A stretch of DNA of 48,017 nt from positions 1 through 48,017 of the forward strand of contig JAUWWG010000002.1 in assembly GCA_030616985.1 (NCBI GenBank), given 5' to 3'. This document shows positions 16,180-25,010 of this stretch, in pieces (position 1 is the first letter of the stretch; each line of letters opens with the position of its first letter). Under the pieces are notes generated by a model. That model made no database searches and was not told where the DNA came from. It saw only the letters and a program-made list of their open reading frames with translations. Made by a program: the position numbers and the translations under genes. The DNA is from Thermoplasmatota archaeon. GTDB taxonomy: Archaea > Thermoplasmatota > E2 > DHVEG-1.

Positions 16180-17466
16180 TTATTTAGTTGAAAGGTGGTC
16201 TCTAGCCTCTCCAACTGTAAAAAGAGAGCCTGTTATACATATGAGATCATCCTTTTTTGCAATTGATTTTGAGTATTCTAATGCATCCAGGATGTGCTCT
16301 TTTACGACAACTTCATTTTTATAACCCAATTTTTCTATCATTTTCTTAAGTTCGTTAGGATCACAAGCCCGTGCATTATTAGATTTTGTTGTAACAAAAA
16401 AAGCCGTAAGTGGAATAATCAGCAACAGCATTGATCTTACATCTTTATCGGATAGAATCCCTAGAACAACGATTAATCTATCATATTCAAAATCATTTTT
16501 TAATGTGTCTACCAGCGTTTGCATGCCTGCCTTATTATGTGCCCCATCCAGCAAAACAAGCGGCTCATAACTTACTATTTCCATTCTCCCGGGATTAACA
16601 GTTTTTCCAATACCTTCGATGATGCTTGTGTCTGTGATGTAAGTACCGTTCATTTGAAGTTTTTCTATTGCAGCTAAAGCTAAAGCGATATTTTCACCCT
16701 GGTGTCTTCCCATCATAGATGTTCTGACAGAGTAATCTTTCAAAAAACCCTTGATTAAAAATTCCTGATTATCTATGCAACTGTTTAGTCTTTTCCAATT
16801 TTTTTTGTCTATCGTGCTTATAGGTGCATTTTTTTCTTTCGCTATCTCTTCAATAATTTTAAGAGCAGAATCCTTTGAAGCAGTTATTACTGGCACATTG
16901 TTTTTTATGATTCCCGCCTTCTCAAATGCTATATCCTCAATATTTTTTCCAAGAATATTTTGGTGTTCTAGAGAAACATTGGTTATAATCGAAATCGCGG
17001 GATCAACGATATTTGTAGCATCATAGCGTCCTCCAAGGCCTACTTCTACAACTGCAAAATCAACATTTTTATCACTAAAATATTGAAAAGCAAGTGCAGT
17101 AAAAATCTCAAAAAAAGTAGGTACATTCTCCTTTTCTAACATGTCGTCGACAATGGGTTTGATTTTGTTTACAAGTAAGATCAACTCATCGTCTGTTATT
17201 CTATTGTTGCCTACCACTATACGCTCTGAAATATGCTGTAAATGTGGGGAGGTATAAACGCCAACATTATATCCACTGCTGGAAAGCACGGATTCCAGGA
17301 ACTTACAAACGGATCCTTTTCCATTTGTGCCGCCTACATGAATCAATTTATATTTTTTCTGGGGATCTCCAAGTTCTTTAGCAATATGATTTATTCTTTC
17401 TAATCCAAGTTTAATGCCAAATTTCTGAAAACCATAAAGCCAATCTAATGTCTCTTCAAAGTCCAT
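16180..17466 (-). CDS. folC: Folylpolyglutamate / dihydrofolate synthase
   Basis: 428 residues of the Mur-ligase-like FolC family. The P-loop LIHVGGTNGKGSVCKFLES is at residues 41-59, followed by GVYTSPHLQHISERI, the VEVGLGGRYDATN motif, ISIITNVSLEHQNILG and a C-terminal LLDGAHNKAGM. It ligates glutamate to folate and may also make dihydrofolate from dihydropteroate, the step after FolP. Eleven nt separate it from purN upstream and nine from the DHPS-domain gene downstream, indicating one operon. Confidence 0.94.
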   Translation of the reverse strand: MDFEETLDWLYGFQKFGIKLGLERINHIAKELGDPQKKYKLIHVGGTNGKGSVCKFLESVLSSSGYNVGVYTSPHLQHISERIVVGNNRITDDELILLVNKIKPIVDDMLEKENVPTFFEIFTALAFQYFSDKNVDFAVVEVGLGGRYDATNIVDPAISIITNVSLEHQNILGKNIEDIAFEKAGIIKNNVPVITASKDSALKIIEEIAKEKNAPISTIDKKNWKRLNSCIDNQEFLIKGFLKDYSVRTSMMGRHQGENIALALAAIEKLQMNGTYITDTSIIEGIGKTVNPGRMEIVSYEPLVLLDGAHNKAGMQTLVDTLKNDFEYDRLIVVLGILSDKDVRSMLLLIIPLTAFFVTTKSNNARACDPNELKKMIEKLGYKNEVVVKEHILDALEYSKSIAKKDDLICITGSLFTVGEARDHLSTK

Positions 17467-17477
17467 ATTTACAACAG

Positions 17478-18149
17478 TTAATAACCCTCAGGATAAAGAA
17501 CGTCGGGTATCGTCTTGTATTTCTCTTTCCATGAATCTCCTTTGAGGATTTTTACTTTCCTATCATCAATTTTAAGTCTTCCCTCTGCAAAAAGTTGGAT
17601 GGTTCTTGGTAGTATTTGGTGTTCAACTTCAAGGATACGTGCTGCAAGCTTATCTCGGTCATCGCTGGGAAGGACTTTTACAGCTGCCTGAAGGATAATT
17701 GGGCCATGATCTGTGTCTTCGTCCATAAAATGAGTTGTACAACCAGATATTTTGACACCATATTCAAAAGCATCTTTTTGGCCGTTTGCTCCTTTGAATG
17801 AAGGAAGTAATGCAGGGTGAATATTGATGAGTTTTCCATACCATTTCTTGACAAAGGAGGGAGAAAGTATTTTCATATAACCTGCACCGACAACAAGATC
17901 TACATTGTTTTCCTTTAGTATGTTGTCTATTTCTTTTTCATGTTCGGTTCTTTTTTTTCCTTTGGGATCAACAAAAAATGCTTTTATGCCGTGTTTTTCC
18001 GCTCTTTTTAGTGCATAGGCATCTTTTTTGTCACTTATTACGACGGTAACATTCGCATCGATCATATTTGTTTCAGATGCATCGATTATGCTTTGCAGAT
18101 CCGTCCCCGATCCTGATGCTAATACTCCAATTCTTAGCTTTTCTCCCAT
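17478..18149 (-). CDS. purN: Phosphoribosylglycinamide formyltransferase
   Basis: 223 residues from Met at 18149 (five more if ATG 18164 is used). The GART fold begins RIGVLASGSGTDLQSIIDA. The catalytic trio is present as Asn109 and His111 in INIHPALLPSFKG and Asp147 in DEDTDHGPIIL, matching E. coli PurN Asn106/His108/Asp144. It transfers the formyl group of 10-formyl-tetrahydrofolate to GAR in purine synthesis, linking it to the downstream folate genes. First gene of the minus-strand purN-folC-folP run. Confidence 0.94.
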   Translation of the reverse strand: MGEKLRIGVLASGSGTDLQSIIDASETNMIDANVTVVISDKKDAYALKRAEKHGIKAFFVDPKGKKRTEHEKEIDNILKENNVDLVVGAGYMKILSPSFVKKWYGKLINIHPALLPSFKGANGQKDAFEYGVKISGCTTHFMDEDTDHGPIILQAAVKVLPSDDRDKLAARILEVEHQILPRTIQLFAEGRLKIDDRKVKILKGDSWKEKYKTIPDVLYPEGY

Positions 18150-18285
18150 ATATTCACATTCCATTGTCAGTTCTTGACTGGTAGTTGTATAGCCCCCATT
18201 TTTTATTGATTTCCATATACTTTGAACTGTTTTTTACCTTTTCCCTAATCGCCATACAAAATTTATATAACTGGAGATTTATAGT

Positions 18286-19467
18286 ATGATGTCTAAAATT
18301 ACGGGTCAAAAAATGAATAACAAGAAGCTATCTTACTTGAAAGTAATTTCTCTCAATTGTATTTTACTTGTATCACTATTTGTTGGTTGTATTGAACAGG
18401 AACAAAAGTCAGGAGACATGAAAGAAACAACACCCGAAGTTCAGTTAGATCAACCATCTATACTACCAGATTGGGTGGATGGGGAGTATCATGATCACTA
18501 TGGCACTATGCAAACATTAAACGATTTCAATGATAAATTTCCTGATTTGGTAGACGTTTTCTCTATTGGTAAGAGTGTACTTGGGAAGGATATTTGGTGT
18601 ATTAGAATAACAAATGAAAAGAATAATCGTGACAAATACTCCTGTCTAATTGATGGCTGTATCCATGGTAACGAATGGGAGGCTGGAGAAGCCTGTCTTT
18701 ATCTTGCTGATTTCCTACTTATAAACTTTGATAACAACGAGACAGTCGAGAACATCCTAAACACATCTGAAATTTACATTGTTCCATTATTTAACCCAGA
18801 TGCTAGACAGTCAGATGAGAGATGGAATCATAACGGTATAGATTTAAATCGTAATTTTGATGTTCACTTTGGCAGATTAAGAAGTAACAATTTCCCGCTT
18901 GGAAAATTATTTGGTATAATTAAAATTCCTGTGATACGACATCCTTTAAGAAATACAGTTTCCACTAATTGTGGTAGATATGCTTTCTCGGAGCCAGAGA
19001 CTAGGGCATCAAGAGATTTAATGAAGTCATTAGATAGATACTCTTTTTATGTTAACTGTCACACAGCAGTACATGTGTTTGCTGCTCAAGGTGATATTAC
19101 ATATAAACCAGAATTTACTGTTACAAATCATGAGAGAGAAATCACAAATATAGCTATAGATTGGGTAAATGACAATACAGAATATCCTGGTATTCATGGA
19201 GAGGATTTTAAGCATACTGGCATTGGTTGTGCCTCTGATTGGGTATATTCAGAATTTGGAATTGCATCATTCATTTTCGAATTGCTCAACTTAGATTACG
19301 AACCTTGGTATGGTCATGGAAGACATTACAGCCTTGTTCATTGGATGAAAACTACACTTCCTGTTTTCATGTATCTCCTTGTGAATATTGAAAATCTTCA
19401 TGATTGGAAAACACCAGATATTCAGCCACCTTTACCAGAGGATGTACCGCCACCGTCTCTTAAATAA
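18286..19467 (+). CDS. Lipoprotein M14-family zinc carboxypeptidase
   Basis: 393 residues. The N-terminus has a hydrophobic signal with a lipobox-like LFVGC (Cys35). The M14 metal ligands are seen: His127 and Glu130 in IHGNEWEAGE and His259 in VNCHTAV. Substrate-binding Asn-Arg appears in IDLNRNFD and the likely catalytic Glu is Glu332 in FIFELLNLDYEP. The protein is expected to remove C-terminal residues from peptides at the outer face of the membrane. A TATA-like TTTATATA lies at 18262-18269; translation may start at ATG 18286 or, giving a more typical signal peptide, at ATG 18313. Isolated plus-strand gene. Confidence 0.88.
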   Translation: MMSKITGQKMNNKKLSYLKVISLNCILLVSLFVGCIEQEQKSGDMKETTPEVQLDQPSILPDWVDGEYHDHYGTMQTLNDFNDKFPDLVDVFSIGKSVLGKDIWCIRITNEKNNRDKYSCLIDGCIHGNEWEAGEACLYLADFLLINFDNNETVENILNTSEIYIVPLFNPDARQSDERWNHNGIDLNRNFDVHFGRLRSNNFPLGKLFGIIKIPVIRHPLRNTVSTNCGRYAFSEPETRASRDLMKSLDRYSFYVNCHTAVHVFAAQGDITYKPEFTVTNHEREITNIAIDWVNDNTEYPGIHGEDFKHTGIGCASDWVYSEFGIASFIFELLNLDYEPWYGHGRHYSLVHWMKTTLPVFMYLLVNIENLHDWKTPDIQPPLPEDVPPPSLK

Positions 19468-19480
19468 TGCTTTCAAACAT

Positions 19481-20596
19481 TTATTTTTGATGTTTAAACA
19501 TCGTTTCAATTTCATCTCTTGAAGCATTGGTTTTAAAACCAGTAGGACTAAAATGTGTTCTAGAAGCATCATATCCCTTTTCTTTTAGTTTTTCAAATAT
19601 ATATTCCATTTTGGGTGGAGATATTTTTAATAGAGAAGCAAGATCATCGGTAGTATAAAAGAAAGCAGAGGCATCGGCTTCCTCCTCCAATAAATCCAAA
19701 AATCCCCATAGAATATTTTTTGTATTGAGTTGTTTTCCAGAAAGAAGTGTTCTTACCTCTTCTATTATATTTTTATTCTGAATTTTTCCGAGCCACAACG
19801 GTCCAATCTCAGTTGTTTGTTTACTGGAAAAAAATAGTTCTTTTGAGTTAATCCTTTTCAGATTATCAACCGATTCATTAGCATAACTTATGCCATTTTT
19901 TACTTGAATGTAGGCTCTGAAATAGTGATCAGTAGAATAGCAAACCAGTGGTTCAATGCCCTTATCGTATTTTGCTGCTTCTCTGCAGATAAAACCAAGA
20001 AGTATTCTCAGTCCAATTTCATGCATAATGGGAGAATGAAATGATTGAACACCGTATCTTCTTAAACAGACCTTTGGGTAAACGCCACATAGTGTTGCAG
20101 TATCGGTAGCAGTACATGCTATAATCCCATTGTTGTAGATGCCTCTTATGGCTGAGTCGATAAAATAAACAGGAGAACCAAATGGGTCAACATCTATATA
20201 GTGAAATCTTTCTTCAGAAAGTAAAGTATTCAGATTTCTATTTGATGCAACTACATTCTTTAGTCCACACCGTTCCAAGTTCTTTTTGATCAAAGCATAT
20301 GCATCTTCGGACCAGTCATTAATAGTAACATCAAAATCTCCCTCAAGTTCATTTGCCAGTCTAATCCCACGTATTCCAGATGCTGCAAGGCCATCCAAGA
20401 TATGCATGGTTTTCTCATTATTATTTACAAGCCATTGATTTACCAGGATGGACAAATCTCTATTTAGCTCCATGGTGGGATTATAAAATGGTACTTTATT
20501 TTTTGAACCAGGTCCTTTTTTGGTGAGCTTATCTTTAAAAACAAGAACTCCGGTTTTCCCTTCAGTTATACATTCAACGTTTTGGATATCACTCAT
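19481..20596 (-). CDS. trm1: tRNA (guanine26-N2)-dimethyltransferase Trm1
   Basis: 371 residues. Typical Trm1 sequence: FYNPTMELNRDLSI, LDGLAASGIRGIRLANEL (SAM site), DVDPFGSPVYFIDSAI, IACTATDTATLCGVYPKVCL and YGVQSFHSPIMHEIGLRILL. It methylates G26 of tRNA. Its C-terminal region carries the winged-helix-like tail of archaeal Trm1. I use ATG 20596, which overlaps the NTPase stop region (TGATTATG); the TTG at 20602 lies two codons upstream. Confidence 0.95.
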   Translation of the reverse strand: MSDIQNVECITEGKTGVLVFKDKLTKKGPGSKNKVPFYNPTMELNRDLSILVNQWLVNNNEKTMHILDGLAASGIRGIRLANELEGDFDVTINDWSEDAYALIKKNLERCGLKNVVASNRNLNTLLSEERFHYIDVDPFGSPVYFIDSAIRGIYNNGIIACTATDTATLCGVYPKVCLRRYGVQSFHSPIMHEIGLRILLGFICREAAKYDKGIEPLVCYSTDHYFRAYIQVKNGISYANESVDNLKRINSKELFFSSKQTTEIGPLWLGKIQNKNIIEEVRTLLSGKQLNTKNILWGFLDLLEEEADASAFFYTTDDLASLLKISPPKMEYIFEKLKEKGYDASRTHFSPTGFKTNASRDEIETMFKHQK

Positions 20597-20598
20597 AA

Positions 20599-21159
20599 TC
20601 AAAACAGGGGTGGTAGTTTCTCTTTCATTATCTTTTCAAGCTTATAAGGGAGTAGATTTTTATTAACTGGGGTGACCTCCAGGATTCTTATATCGTCACG
20701 TCTTCTAACATCCTGCAAGAGGGGAGTTCTTGATTTTTTATGCAGAGTAATCATTATGGGTTTATCAGAATCCAACGCTTCGATAACCACTTCACAAAAA
20801 CGCTCCGAGAGCATTTCCATTTTTCCGATTTCATCGATTATAATGACATCAACATCATCGTCGGCAATTGCTTTTTCTATGGCGGGCACACCAATTTTTT
20901 CCAGGATACTTAAATCTACACCATAGTCTCCAACTTTATCTTTAGAGTCAAAATCAACATGGGCAAAAACCTCTTTTTCACCAGTCTGCCAGTCCCTAAT
21001 GTAAAAACCAACGCGTTTTTCCTTTTCTAGTAGTGGCTCTGTTACCATTCCTTCTACCTTATATCCACTATCCTGAAGGAACTCCATGACTTTTACTAGC
21101 GTTTGCGTTTTTCCGACCTTGGGCATACCCGTGATGCCGATCTTTGGTATGTCTTCCAT
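20599..21159 (-). CDS. THEP1-family nucleoside-triphosphatase
   Basis: 186 residues. Walker A GMPKVGKT at residues 11-18, Walker B-like VIIIDEIGKMEMLSE, and the MITLHKKSRTPLLQDVRRR region with Arg residues seen in the THEP1 family. These enzymes hydrolyse NTPs in vitro; the cellular role is not settled. The gene directly precedes trm1 (its stop TGA is a few bases from the trm1 ATG), a pairing that suggests co-transcription and perhaps an RNA-modification context. Confidence 0.9.
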   Translation of the reverse strand: MEDIPKIGITGMPKVGKTQTLVKVMEFLQDSGYKVEGMVTEPLLEKEKRVGFYIRDWQTGEKEVFAHVDFDSKDKVGDYGVDLSILEKIGVPAIEKAIADDDVDVIIIDEIGKMEMLSERFCEVVIEALDSDKPIMITLHKKSRTPLLQDVRRRDDIRILEVTPVNKNLLPYKLEKIMKEKLPPLF

Positions 21160-21252
21160 ATAGGTAATATGTAATGCGTTTTTTGTTTAGAAATGTTGTT
21201 ATTGTTTTTTCTTTAAAATTACAGCATGAAATGCGACCACATTTTTTATGCA

Positions 21253-21915
21253 TTATTTACTTTTCAACAGATAAAGTGGTCCAAGTATAATGTATGTTAC
21301 AAGCGTCGTAATGAGGAGCAGAGGGGCAATTCCATAATAATTTTTTCCAAAAATCAAAGTCAAAATAATTAATATGGCTGCTATGGCATCAATTTTAAGC
21401 CCTGGTTTCGGAAAATGTACATTTGAGATCATTGCAAGTGAGATGATAATGCTGACTGGCAAGATGTATAAGAATTCAATCTCAAAAAATGCCAGTATAA
21501 TTATTATTATGGCACTTATCGAAGCAGGGAGGCCAACAAAGAATTTTTTATCTTTCAGTATGTGAAAAGAGGCCAGCCGTATGATACTTAACGACAAAAA
21601 CACGATGAGGGTAATGAGGAGATAACTGTGGTAGTAAATACACCATGAAACTGCGTCATGATATATGGTGTAAACAAAAAACGAAGGAGCAACACCAAGT
21701 GAAATCATGTCGGCCATTGCCTCCATGTAATCCCCAAGTTCACTATGTCCAGTTTTTCTGGCTACCATTCCATCTAAACCATCTGCCAATAATGCTATAA
21801 GAATAAATGAAAAAGAAAACCACATCTCACCTAAAGACGCCATAATTATAGCTAGAAAACCAAAACCTGCATTAGTTAAACTGACGACGTCAGCAAGTGA
21901 TAACAGTTTAATCAT
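21253..21915 (-). CDS. pssA: CDP-alcohol phosphatidyltransferase, archaetidylserine synthase-like
   Basis: 220 residues, about seven membrane segments. The CDP-alcohol phosphotransferase motif runs D45-x2-D48-G49-x2-A52-R53-x7-G61-x3-E65-x3-D69. The usual third Asp is replaced by Glu65 (GDYMEAMADMISLGVAP). The family makes archaetidylserine from CDP-archaeol and L-serine. I choose ATG 21915 (MIKLLSLADVVSLTNAGFGF), overlapping the pssD stop by 8 nt, over the TTG at 21927. It is the last gene of artA-pssD-pssA. The Asp-to-Glu change may be tolerated, because Glu can still bind metal, but substrate identity is less certain. Confidence 0.87.
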   Translation of the reverse strand: MIKLLSLADVVSLTNAGFGFLAIIMASLGEMWFSFSFILIALLADGLDGMVARKTGHSELGDYMEAMADMISLGVAPSFFVYTIYHDAVSWCIYYHSYLLITLIVFLSLSIIRLASFHILKDKKFFVGLPASISAIIIIILAFFEIEFLYILPVSIIISLAMISNVHFPKPGLKIDAIAAILIILTLIFGKNYYGIAPLLLITTLVTYIILGPLYLLKSK

Positions 21916-22555
21916 TGATTTCTGCAATTGTATTCACTCCTGCCTTGATCATGTCCCCTATTTTGACATGCACGGTCTTTATTTTCTTAGAAGGTATATA
22001 GATATCTACGCGGGAACCAAGTCGTATTATTCCAATTTTTTCTCCCTTTTTTAGTTTATCCCCCTTCTTGACATATGGTACGATACGGCGTGCCAGAGTT
22101 CCTGCAATTTGTATAACCTTTACTATTCCAATCTCTGTATCGATTGTTAATATTACTCGTTCATTTCTTTCTGATTCTTTTTTGAATGCCGGAAGATGAG
22201 CGCCAGGTAGATGAACAATATTTTTTATGGTTCCATCCAGTGGCATACGGTTGACATGGACATTATATACGTTCATGAATGTAGATATCTTTGTACATTC
22301 TCCAATTTCACTATCTTTAATGCTACTGATTTCTCTTATTTTACCATCTGCAGAGGCAACGATTTCCTTTCCAATATTCCTTTCAGGATCTCTGAAGAAA
22401 AGAAGGAAAAAACCTGTTAATAAAAGTAAGAAAACTGAGATAAACAAAAAAGTACTACTGATATTTGCTGTTAGACTAACGGATAAAATCAAAAAAAAGC
22501 AACCCAGAATAAAAGTAGTTAAAATCCATGATATAGAACCCCGTGCGATCTTCAT
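21908..22555 (-). CDS. pssD: Archaetidylserine decarboxylase (PSD family)
   Basis: 215 residues from ATG 22555, which follows the artA stop by one base (TAACATG). Two N-terminal membrane helices are followed by the PSD core: ASADGKIREI, STFMNVYNVHVNRMPLDGTI, HLPGAHLPAF and the self-cleavage site RLGSRVDIYIP, with Gly180-Ser181 giving the pyruvoyl group. It converts archaetidylserine to archaetidylethanolamine. Short archaeal PSDs of this size are typical. Co-transcribed between artA and pssA. Confidence 0.93.
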   Translation of the reverse strand: MKIARGSISWILTTFILGCFFLILSVSLTANISSTFLFISVFLLLLTGFFLLFFRDPERNIGKEIVASADGKIREISSIKDSEIGECTKISTFMNVYNVHVNRMPLDGTIKNIVHLPGAHLPAFKKESERNERVILTIDTEIGIVKVIQIAGTLARRIVPYVKKGDKLKKGEKIGIIRLGSRVDIYIPSKKIKTVHVKIGDMIKAGVNTIAEIND

Positions 22556-22556
22556 G

Positions 22557-23489
22557 TTACTTTTTTCTCCAAACAGTTTTTTTAATAAAGTTTTCCAAAG
22601 GTCCATTTCTCTTGGGAAGATCCGTTAAATCTATTATCTCGTCAAAAACCTCTGGTACAATCTTAATAACAATGAATAATAGTATTACTAATGCAAGTAG
22701 GCTTCCACCTTTTCCTATTACATTGTGTGCCATAAAAAAAAGGCCCGGATCATCTTTTACTAGATGGACAATAAGAGCATTTCTTATGAGATTTAAAAAA
22801 TATATTGGAACTACTGTAATGAGTAGGCCATACATCTTCCTCTTTAAGGTAACCTTTGATAAGGGGAGTATCATACCAACGAAAATAACCATGGATTGCA
22901 CAGCAGTGCAGGCAAATATTATGTTGACGATACGTGAGCTTTCATAATAGATGCCTATTCCTTGTACACTTACATTACCTATGAATATATTTAGAAGCCC
23001 GCCACTCTGAACTGCGACTGCTTCAATAAGCCACGGTGCTAGAGGGGTAAGCTCTATAACAAAATAAATAAATCCAGCGATAGCTGATGCACCAGCTATC
23101 CAATTCAAACATCCGATGCTTTCTTTCCGTCTCATTGATAGCCATTCGTGGTAAGCAAGATAAAAGAGAACATAAACTCCGGCAATACAGAGAAATGCGT
23201 TGACAAAATCCTCTCCCTCTCCAAAATACAGAGTGTTTGGTTGTGTTGACCAATAAAATGCAAAAACTCCCCATCCTGCTATTTTTAGTTTGTTTGTTGT
23301 TCCTTCTTTTTTTAGAAAAGAACCCAGCCCAAGAAGAATTAAACCAGCAAAGAGAGGTATGGGCAATAATGCTTTCATTTCTTCATTTATCGGGAATGGA
23401 AAAAATGACAGTCCTATTATTATGAATACCGTTGGAATGATGATAAAAAGTGAAGTAATAGTACCTTCTGGGTATTTCTCTCTCTCCAT
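22557..23489 (-). CDS. artA: Archaeosortase A-like transpeptidase
   Basis: 310 residues with about eight membrane helices. The exosortase/archaeosortase triad is readable: Cys194 in IIFACTAVQSMVIF, Arg236 in NLIRNALIVHL and His255 in FFMAHNVIGKGGSLLAL. ArtA removes C-terminal PGF-CTERM-type tripartite signals and attaches the protein to a lipid in the membrane. In Haloferax, PssA and PssD are needed for that lipidation, and here both follow artA in one operon with 1- and 8-nt junctions. No protein with a recognisable PGF-CTERM tail is encoded in this window. Confidence 0.9.
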   Translation of the reverse strand: MEREKYPEGTITSLFIIIPTVFIIIGLSFFPFPINEEMKALLPIPLFAGLILLGLGSFLKKEGTTNKLKIAGWGVFAFYWSTQPNTLYFGEGEDFVNAFLCIAGVYVLFYLAYHEWLSMRRKESIGCLNWIAGASAIAGFIYFVIELTPLAPWLIEAVAVQSGGLLNIFIGNVSVQGIGIYYESSRIVNIIFACTAVQSMVIFVGMILPLSKVTLKRKMYGLLITVVPIYFLNLIRNALIVHLVKDDPGLFFMAHNVIGKGGSLLALVILLFIVIKIVPEVFDEIIDLTDLPKRNGPLENFIKKTVWRKK

Positions 23490-23574
23490 ATTTTGACCTG
23501 CTTCTATTGAATAATGAACTACTTTAAGATTGTTATGATACTGGGCATAAAACGCTGAAGTAGTTGAGATCTCC

Positions 23575-24630
23575 CTATACTATTCCTAGCATTTCAAATA
23601 CTGGTTGCAAGCCAAAATTTGCCATTATTGTCTGATCCCACATTATACATATCAGTCCAACAAGACTGAGCAGGGTTAGCGGTACCCAGTAGGTGTAGAC
23701 AATCTGATCTATTTTAAGACGCGCGACTGCAACTCGTATTAACGTGACAGAGAACAAGATCACAAGAAATACTTTCGCTAGATAGAATGCAATGTCGACG
23801 GCAAATGCAGGATAACTTTCTAAACCAAATAGTGGTGAAAGGTTGTATGGGAAGAACAGGGCAACTATCAGCGATGCCATTACTACCGTTTTTACACCAT
23901 CGGTTAAATAGAACATGGCAAGATTTCTCCCGGAGTATTCGGTGAGCAGCCCACCTGCTATTTCCGTTTCTGCCTCTGGCGAGTCAAATGGTATCTTGGA
24001 AAGTTCAGCAGGAGTGATGATTACAAGTACAAGGAGCAGTATTATAAAACCGATAAATCCCAGAGGGCCTGCTATATTCCATACGGGTGTTGCTGCAATG
24101 GATGATAATGCAAATACATTGGTGACACCTTGCATACTTAACCTCCACGCAATGGTTATTATTATGATTGCTAGTGGGAATTCATAGGCAATCATTGTTG
24201 CCATTTCTCTTTGAGCGCCAATCGTTGCGTAAGGTGAACCAGAGGAGAAACCACCTATTACCATCGCTAGAGACGGAATGATTAGTAGATACAGAATTAA
24301 AATAAGATCGCCCTTTCCAGGGAACAAGGGTTGAAATCCACCTAGTGGTAAATAGAGTAGTATTGATATCGTTGCAACAAGCCCTACTAGTGGAGCTAGG
24401 TTAAAAATCCAAGGAATGGCATTTTCAGGAACGATGTTTTCTTTTGTAAATAGTTTTACAACATCTCTGAAAGGTTGTCGTATTGGTGGTCCTATTCGCC
24501 CCTGCATATGAGCAGATAATTTCCGGTCAATACCTTTGTATACTAATCCAAAGAAGATGCCAAATAAGGCAAGTGCAATTGTACCAATTATTACCATCAT
24601 TGCTGTCTGAGATATCTGTAGAAAATCCAT
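23575..24630 (-). CDS. NuoH/MbhM-like membrane subunit of Mrp-Mbh complex
   Basis: 351 residues, eight or nine membrane helices. Complex I subunit H hallmarks are present: KGIDRKLSAHMQGRIGPPIRQP, GGFSSGSPYATIGAQREM, and PFDSPEAETEIAGGLLTEYSG. In respiratory complexes this subunit links the hydrophilic redox arm to the ion-pumping arm. It is the last gene of the operon and starts directly after the MbhI-like stop. No MbhJ, K, L or N gene lies next to it, so its redox partner is not visible here. Confidence 0.93.
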   Translation of the reverse strand: MDFLQISQTAMMVIIGTIALALFGIFFGLVYKGIDRKLSAHMQGRIGPPIRQPFRDVVKLFTKENIVPENAIPWIFNLAPLVGLVATISILLYLPLGGFQPLFPGKGDLILILYLLIIPSLAMVIGGFSSGSPYATIGAQREMATMIAYEFPLAIIIITIAWRLSMQGVTNVFALSSIAATPVWNIAGPLGFIGFIILLLVLVIITPAELSKIPFDSPEAETEIAGGLLTEYSGRNLAMFYLTDGVKTVVMASLIVALFFPYNLSPLFGLESYPAFAVDIAFYLAKVFLVILFSVTLIRVAVARLKIDQIVYTYWVPLTLLSLVGLICIMWDQTIMANFGLQPVFEMLGIV

Positions 24631-25008
24631 TTATATCGCCCCCACCAGGTTTTCGCCCACAATCAAAACTACGAAAAGAATTGCCATTACTATGACAAAC
24701 CATAAGGCATAGTCGCTAACGTTTCCCGTATGCATTTTTTTTAGCGAGTCAAAAACCCATTTCAGTGATTCTGTGAAACCCCAGTAGATGTTACTGCTTT
24801 TTATGTGCATTTGTTCCTTTTCATATTCTGGATTTCCAGATAGAAATGCTTGGGTTTGCCCAGTGTTTTTCTTGTATTCTTTGTTACCGAAACCTCTGAG
24901 TATGACTGCTATGAGAAATGCAACTAATATTGCAACAACCCATATAATCGGATTCCAAAAACCACTTCCTGTTTGGAATGTTTCTAATAATGATTCTAGT
25001 GTAAACAT
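24631..25008 (-). CDS. MbhI-like small membrane subunit
   Basis: 125 residues with two membrane helices (IIWVVAILVAFLIAVILRGF and ALWFVIVMAILFVVLIVGE). The linking stretch HIKSSNIYWGFTESLKWVFD then KKMHTGNVSDY resembles the C-terminal lateral-helix segment of antiporter-like NuoL/EchA subunits, which is a separate small protein (MbhI) in membrane-bound hydrogenases. It sits between MrpD/MbhH and the NuoH-like gene, which is where MbhI belongs. Confidence 0.75.
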   Translation of the reverse strand: MFTLESLLETFQTGSGFWNPIIWVVAILVAFLIAVILRGFGNKEYKKNTGQTQAFLSGNPEYEKEQMHIKSSNIYWGFTESLKWVFDSLKKMHTGNVSDYALWFVIVMAILFVVLIVGENLVGAI

Positions 25009-25010
25009 AA

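Noticed and set aside
22227-22947. Overlapping 133- and 134-aa plus-strand frames
   Set aside because: Antisense shadows of pssD and artA; no ribosome-binding sites or domains.
23517-23565. 8-bp inverted repeat AACTACTT/AAGTAGTT between artA and the Mrp-Mbh operon
   Set aside because: Short stem, 33-nt loop and no T-tract on the minus strand; could be chance or a weak operator, not enough to call.
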